NCBI GenBank assembly: GCA_037957365.1
Contig: JARHVA010003526.1
Coordinates: forward strand, 496,001-560,000
DNA length: 64,000 nucleotides
Direction: 5' to 3'
Origin: Torreya grandis
Taxonomy: Eukaryota > Streptophyta > Pinopsida > Cupressales > Taxaceae
Positions 58,600 through 64,000 of this stretch are shown here, piece by piece. Positions within the stretch are counted from its first letter, which is position 1. Each line of letters starts with the position of its first letter. The notes under the pieces are model-generated. The model did not search any database and had not been told where the DNA came from. It saw only the letters and a program-made list of their open reading frames with translations. Made by a program: the position numbers and the translations under genes.

Positions 58600-59311
58600 A
58601 ATCATGTTTCTTCTTTTTTTCAATCTTGGATTTGTCCTTATTGAACCATTTGATGGTGTCAATGACTTGAGTGTCCTTTTTCCAAAAGTCTCTCTTGCAT
58701 TACGTGGCTATATGTCCTTATTGATAGCATTTATAACATAGAACCTCATTTTTGCTCCTTGAAGAGTAAGTACAGTACCTATAACTATGACCATATACAT
58801 TACAAGTAAATCAATATCCATTTAAGACATAACAATAGTTTTTCATGTCAGTCATCCCCTTAGCTTTACCATCAATAACCTAAGACTTCTCATCCATAAA
58901 TTCTTTGCTAGAGCTAGAATTATGATTATCTTTAAATAAAATCACATCTATATATGCCATAGATTTACCTTCAAAATTATCCTTCCTTTGATTTATACCT
59001 TTATTAATCACATCCTACAAATTATTTACTATTGATGTTAGTTTATCTATTTATGTCTTCACCATTTTAATGCTTGGAATAATCTCATGATACATTGAGG
59101 AAGTCAGATCTAAATTTTTCCTCCCTTTCTTGTTCTTCAATATTCCAATCTCTTCCTCTAGATATACATTCACTTCCTTTAGACATTTCATCTCGAATAA
59201 GGCACATACTATTTCACCTTGAATAACATTTTTAGCCTCTTTGTCATCCATTATACCTTTGATCACTTTCAAGTGGTTAAACTTACAAAGAAGGTGTGGT
59301 TTTGATACCAA
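58600..59311 (-). pseudogene. Short copia gag remnant with two zinc knuckles
   Basis: The open segment 59311-59051 starts just past the primer site (MVSKPHLLCKFNHLKVIKGI) and includes a coiled-coil-like stretch (MKCLKEVNVYLEEEIGILKN). Two CCHC knuckles follow. One at about 58830-58785 reads FTCNVYGHSYRYC with its first Cys turned to a stop. The other at about 58736-58692 reads CYKCYQ-stop-GHIAT-stop-C. The usual N-terminal capsid half of a SIRE-type gag is absent, so an internal deletion next to the primer site is likely. The role would have been RNA packaging. Confidence 0.8.
59299..59310 (-). promoter_or_regulatory. Primer-binding site of the long-LTR copia (tRNA-Met type)
   Basis: The minus strand reads TGGTATCAAAAC, two bases after the 5' LTR end CCTCTAACA. 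It differs from TGGTATCAGAGC by two G-to-A changes. Confidence 0.88.
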
Positions 59312-59312
59312 T

Positions 59313-61727
59313 TGTTAGAGGTAAAATCAATGAGAGGGGAGGGGTAAATCAATGATTAATGCTAGTATGAGCTTTAATTTAGATCATTGAAATCCCATAT
59401 TAGTCATCATAAGAATTTATAAATCATACAAGTCATTCATAATAGTGAATCAGAAAGATGATGCAAGATCAAACAATAACACATGAATTACATGGGAAGC
59501 CCTCATGGGGAATTAAAAAACTATCACTCCTAAAAACATATGGACTAATTATCCTATAAAATGATCAAAAACATGATACATTTTGGTGAATCACCCATTT
59601 CATAAGGATCACACACCCCTAAGCATGAACAAGAACCAATTTGTTCTAGATGTTGAGCACCCACACAACACTTATGGGATCAATAACTCTATAAATCTAA
59701 TTGCCTTTCTATCTAATGGATAAATAAACTATAACACCTCTCTTTCAACCCTTCACATTATCTAAAACTTTCACACACAATCAATGCATCTAAAACACTC
59801 TTTTGGATCACTCTAGACCTCTTCACTCATCTTCAATCTTAAATCCTACAAGTACAATATTAAAACATTATAAATATGACCTAAAAATCATACACACAGT
59901 CCTAAAACTACTTTGATCTTCAATCCATCCACTCAACACACTCTTTCCTCCTTCCTTCACTACTCAACACTCTCTTGTGATCCACTCTTTCAACCCCAAA
60001 ATATCTAGAAACTATCTCCTTTGATTTCACTCTTTATAGAGCCTTCATGAAAAGTATGTTCTTGGTTAGCCATAAGACTTGCCTTAACCATTATGGTTTA
60101 TATCAAAGTAATAAAATTTTCCATATAACCCTCATAGGTCAACCATAGCATCCATGGGTCACCCTTAAGCAACTACACCTTTCAATTAGGCCTTAGTAGC
60201 CCTTATGGGTCTCATGGAGACCTATTCACTCTTTTATCACTTCAACAAGAAAATTAGAAACACAATACCTCTTAAAAATACATATTTCTACTCTACATGA
60301 CCCTAAAGACACCTTAAATTGATTACATACATCACTACACTCTTATGTATATGTAGAACTTGCTCAAATAGTAGTCTTGTACACAAGAATGCCATGAATT
60401 AAAAAATAGTCAACTTATAAGCATTTATTCATACTAAATATGAATTATTCAAACCTCCAAAATCCATACATACGATCCTCATGGAGTATAAAACACTCTT
60501 AAATATATAAATCATCATGAAACATCAAAACACAATCAAAACAAATTCAAACATTCTTTTCAAGTCACTTACATAAGATGGTTAAACACATAGTCAAATT
60601 TGGATCTCATTATCTAAATTTTTACAAATATTTAAACCTTATAATTAATTTTTATGGATACACCTTGGAGTCCCTTACAACTTTTATTTTTATACCACTA
60701 TCAAATTCATCATATATCAAAAGTAATATTTTAAATAATATCTATTGGTTTTTCCTCTATTAATTTAAATTCCAATGGTCACTATGTAAAGAAAAATCTT
60801 CAAACACATGTCTTCATCTCATGCCTCCTCATAGTTTTATTAAATACATTCCATATATCTCCTTGAGAGTCACCTATTCTTTACCTTCAAATTTTTACCA
60901 TTGATCTTTGATTTATGTTACTAAGATTGAGACACTTGGAAACCCCACATGCCTTCTATGAACCCTGTTGTCAGTCTCCATTGGACTTATGCCACTTGGA
61001 AACACCATGTACAATATTAGGATATTTTGACTTATTTAACTCATTATCACCATTAGATATCCATTTGTGAAAAAATGCACACTGTTAGATATTCATCTAT
61101 ATGATCATTCATGTGCCATTGATCCTTGATCCGATCAAGCTATATTTTGAAACTCGGCAGCCCTACATTTACCCTCTATAGAAATTATTTATCGAGGCTT
61201 GAAATTGATGGCCTTTGTCACATCATAGTATAGTAGATCAACTTTGGCTAAGTATGAGAAACATTGTAATTTTCTTAGAAGACTGATTTTTCACCTCGAT
61301 ATCTTTTTCTAGACACCATATCAAGACCTAAAATTTGAACCACATAATGTAGGAAAAAATAGAAGAAACCCATGTGACCAATTTATTCTTAAAAATTCAC
61401 ATGTTTAAATGTTAATGTCATTAATCTGCTCACTCAGTCTGATTAGTCAAGATGACTAAGAGAACCTAGACATTCATATGACTGCTTTGATGAATTCCTT
61501 TGAATTCCATAAGCACTTCAAGCACTAATAACACCTCATATGACCTCTATAATAGACCATACCATCTATAACATGTATCATCAACCTCATCAATTCAAAC
61601 ACTAAAGAACTATTTAATAATATTTATACACATTGAATCACATTTTGTCATTATCATTCTAACACACACGACACCTCATGAACACTCTTTGCCACCTCAT
61701 AGGCACATCATTGACAACACCTCAACA
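59313..61727 (-). repeat. 5' LTR of the long-LTR copia (2415 bp)
   Basis: In plus orientation it runs from TGTTAGAGGTAAAATC to AACACCTCAACA. Both LTRs carry the phrases CACCCACACAACAC and CCATGGGTCACCCTTAAG and a C-rich CACTCAACACACTCTTTCCT stretch. Plus-strand frame 60578-60763 is chance. Confidence 0.93.
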
Positions 61728-61732
61728 AAGAC
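61728..61732. repeat. Target-site duplication AAGAC, right copy
   Basis: Exact match to 52668-52672. Confidence 0.9.
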
Positions 61733-64000
61733 ATGATTGAATAGTATGGATCAATAGTGGAAATTATTCTTGACCCCTATGGATTGATCCTGACCTTCAC
61801 CTTAGAAATGGTCATTTTTCAAATTAAAACCCTCCCTTACAAGTTGTTCCATTTTTTTAGGATAGGTAAAGCAAGGTTTTCACCTTATAGAACACTATAA
61901 AGGCACATATAAGTATCCTATTCTAAAACTTGAAAATTTCAATATTGAGGCACACTTTATTGCACAATAATAAAACTTCCCTATTATTGAATAATTTGAT
62001 TATAATAATTTTAATTATCCTTATATAAATCAAGAGCCTAATATATCCAAGTCAAAGAAAATAACTATTAAGTATTGAAGCCATATCTAGATGCATACAT
62101 GTATAAAAAGGAAAATAATAACACAAAACACTATAAGTGGTAAAATTATGTGGGACTAATTTCCATCTTCAGAGTATTGGATACATACGAAATGATCAAT
62201 CATCATGGGGTTGATTGGGGTTAGCTCAACCCATTACACTCCCCCCTTTTTCTTTGCAAATTTTTAGCCATTTACAATCCCTATTAGGGTTTTAACTTTG
62301 AAATAATCATTTATAGGTCATTTTCATGTATCAAGGGTCAATTTTCCAAACAAAGGTATGTTTCAAGTAGCTACAAACAATTGTGCCTTGATTTCCCTAA
62401 CTTTATGTAGAGGATATAGTTGACCAGTAAAAGAAAATAGTGATAGTCTATCTTATCCCCTTATAAATGTTGTTTGCATTTAATAGTTGCACTCATAGTT
62501 CCTATGGCACCTATAGAATCAATATGAGTTGATATTTTACAACCATCTATCAGTCACACATAGTCAGTAGAAAAATAAAATATAACCAAGTCTTCATGTT
62601 TTTCATAGTTAACCTTCTCTTATTTTTTAAGTTTAATTTATTTCAACACTTTAATTCCATTTTTATAGTCATAATTTTTTTTACAACTTTCCATACCATT
62701 ATATTCATTATTATCTTAATTAGAGATAATCACAATATTAATTCCAAATTATAAGAAAATAAAAATCAATATATTTTTTTATCACAACAAATTTAATGGT
62801 ATATAATTTGACTTTTTATATACTAATTTTTTCTACTAATAGTTAAGAATATTATATTATAAAAGATATATCTTGAACCTAAGTAGACATGTATTATTTG
62901 ATAATATCCAAGGATTAAAAAACATGCATAAAAATTCACTTACAATCTTAGACTAAAAGTATCATGCAAGAAATATATGAATAACTAGAGTTATCTGTAC
63001 TATGTTAAACAACTTTCAAATGTCACCACTTATTGAAGCTATATATTTTAAAGAAAATATGAGACTAAATGGATTTTTTGAGATCCCAATATTGGTACAT
63101 ATTTATCCTTAGAATTAATCCCTATTAAATTATTAAGTTTTGTTTTTATACTCTTACCAATCCTAATTTAACTTGCACAATTTTGGTAGGGATCAAACCA
63201 AAGCTATCAATTGTATGGGTATAAATAAGATTGAGGATACAAATCCCATTTATTACTTATATAACCTTAGTACATTTTTAAAGGAATATGTAATGTAGTT
63301 TTATGCCCCTTGGAGGCTATTATTATATCAAAACTCTTGATTATCAAGATTTTATTAATGCAAACATTTTTTGGGCCATTCCAATTATGATATTTCTTCA
63401 AGTTTGAAATTATTTTTGTATAGGGTTATGTGAATAAAATATAGAACATTATAATTTACTATTAACAATTTCTTTTCTTCCATTGTATTTTATTTTGATC
63501 ACTAAAAGAGGGTTATGGGTTCCATCACCCTTTTCATTTATATAGAAAAAAAATATATAAAAAATTATTATATTTTTTGGAAAGGATATATAAAATATGT
63601 GATCCAAATTAAATATACATCCTAAAAATAAAATAATAAGCCAATTATAAAAAAATTTCCTTAGTAACAAAAAGTTACAATCACCTTATCTTCCACAACC
63701 ATTATTTGTAGACCTTATATAACATACATGTAGAACCTTCAACTATGAACACAACCTAAAAAAGGTTAAGTGGACAAAAAGTGTAATATAAAAAATAAGG
63801 AATAATTCCATTCTATTCCATATATTTTAACAAAAAAAAATCCTTTTAAAATATTCTTCTACCAATAAGATACAAAATTATCCAGGAGTACTCATAATAT
63901 CTCCATAACTCTTATTAAATCTTATGTAGACATACATTTTTTAGGAGTATGTACACAATGATAATAAAATGAAATAAAGACAAATAAGATCATTCAAAAC
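61733..64000. other. AT-rich DNA right of the long-LTR copia
   Basis: No coding domain found. 61733-62238 may be the remaining part of an older LTR whose left part lies before 52668. Beyond 62252 I see only AT-rich sequence with chance frames, such as 63449-63670 on the minus strand, which is Phe/Ile/Tyr-rich. Confidence 0.4.
62231..62252 (-). promoter_or_regulatory. LTR end plus polypurine-tract candidate of an older element
   Basis: The minus strand reads AAAGAAAAAGGGGGGAG and then TGTAATGG. A purine tract directly before a TG start is the junction between internal region and 3' LTR. The LTR would extend leftward and be split by the copia insertion at 52673-61727. Confidence 0.5.

Larger units (their letters stand above)
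52673..61727 (-). mobile_element. Long-LTR Ty1/copia element, SIRE-like (9055 bp)
   Basis: Direct LTRs of about 2.4 kb flank a 4.2-kb internal region with primer site, a short gag, protease, integrase, RT and RNase H on the minus strand. AAGAC duplications are perfect. A purine-rich tail downstream of RNase H, with a second purine tract, matches the SIRE/Maximus style. No envelope-like ORF is present. The internal region is short for that lineage because the N-terminal part of gag is not found. Confidence 0.93.

Noticed and set aside
1..64000. A host gene, bacterial operon, or organelle segment
   Set aside because: No intact long frame, no operon-like spacing, no tRNA or rRNA; nearly all recognisable coding is retrotransposon-derived.

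Overview
ORGANISM AND OVERALL CHARACTER. The window is AT-rich, strongly CG-depleted eukaryotic nuclear DNA made almost entirely of decayed plant transposable elements: Ty3/gypsy (one with a chromodomain), Ty1/copia (a compact type and a long-LTR SIRE-like type) and an L1-type LINE with a plant-style RNase H. These families and their tRNA primer sites point to a land plant with a large repeat-rich genome. A conifer or other gymnosperm is a guess from the style, not something the sequence proves. I found no intact host gene, tRNA, rRNA or CRISPR array. LAYOUT. 1-5362: minus-strand Ty3/gypsy fragment, with a long gag (1-2599), a primer-site candidate and a putative LTR full of simple tandem repeats. 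5380-7641: a second minus-strand gypsy gag, cut at its C-terminal side by the first element. 7642-8637 and 12901-16653: unassigned AT-rich DNA. 8638-12890: a 5'-truncated plus-strand LINE with RT C-terminus, zinc-binding region and RNase H, then an extra coiled-coil ORF and a 3' UTR with repeated short hairpins. 16659-30133: a plus-strand LTR element with perfect target-site duplication ATGAA and no recognisable pol, into which a minus-strand copia element (21109-26183) is nested. 30820-32440: plus-strand gypsy gag-protease remnant. 33112-38835: plus-strand chromovirus with both LTRs, tRNA-Met primer site, polypurine tract and chromodomain. 39967-48228: minus-strand gypsy element with two LTRs, carrying only gag and protease, with a 292-bp segment of gag triplicated and two CA microsatellites. 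52673-61727: minus-strand long-LTR copia element with perfect duplication AAGAC. 48234-52667 and 61733-64000: AT-rich remnants; a polypurine tract next to an LTR-like end at 62231-62252 suggests the copia element landed in an older LTR. HOW THE PARTS RELATE. Nothing here looks able to transpose now: every pol region has stop codons, many of the kind expected from C-to-T decay of methylated DNA (TGG, CAA, CAG and CGA codons become stops). Four separate gypsy remnants keep gag, or gag plus protease, without reverse transcriptase. That suggests non-autonomous families that relied on polymerase supplied by relatives. The most unusual items are the LINE's extra 3' ORF with its hairpin-rich 3' UTR, the gag-protease element with its triplicated gag segment, and the pol-less 13.5-kb element whose internal open segment I cannot assign.
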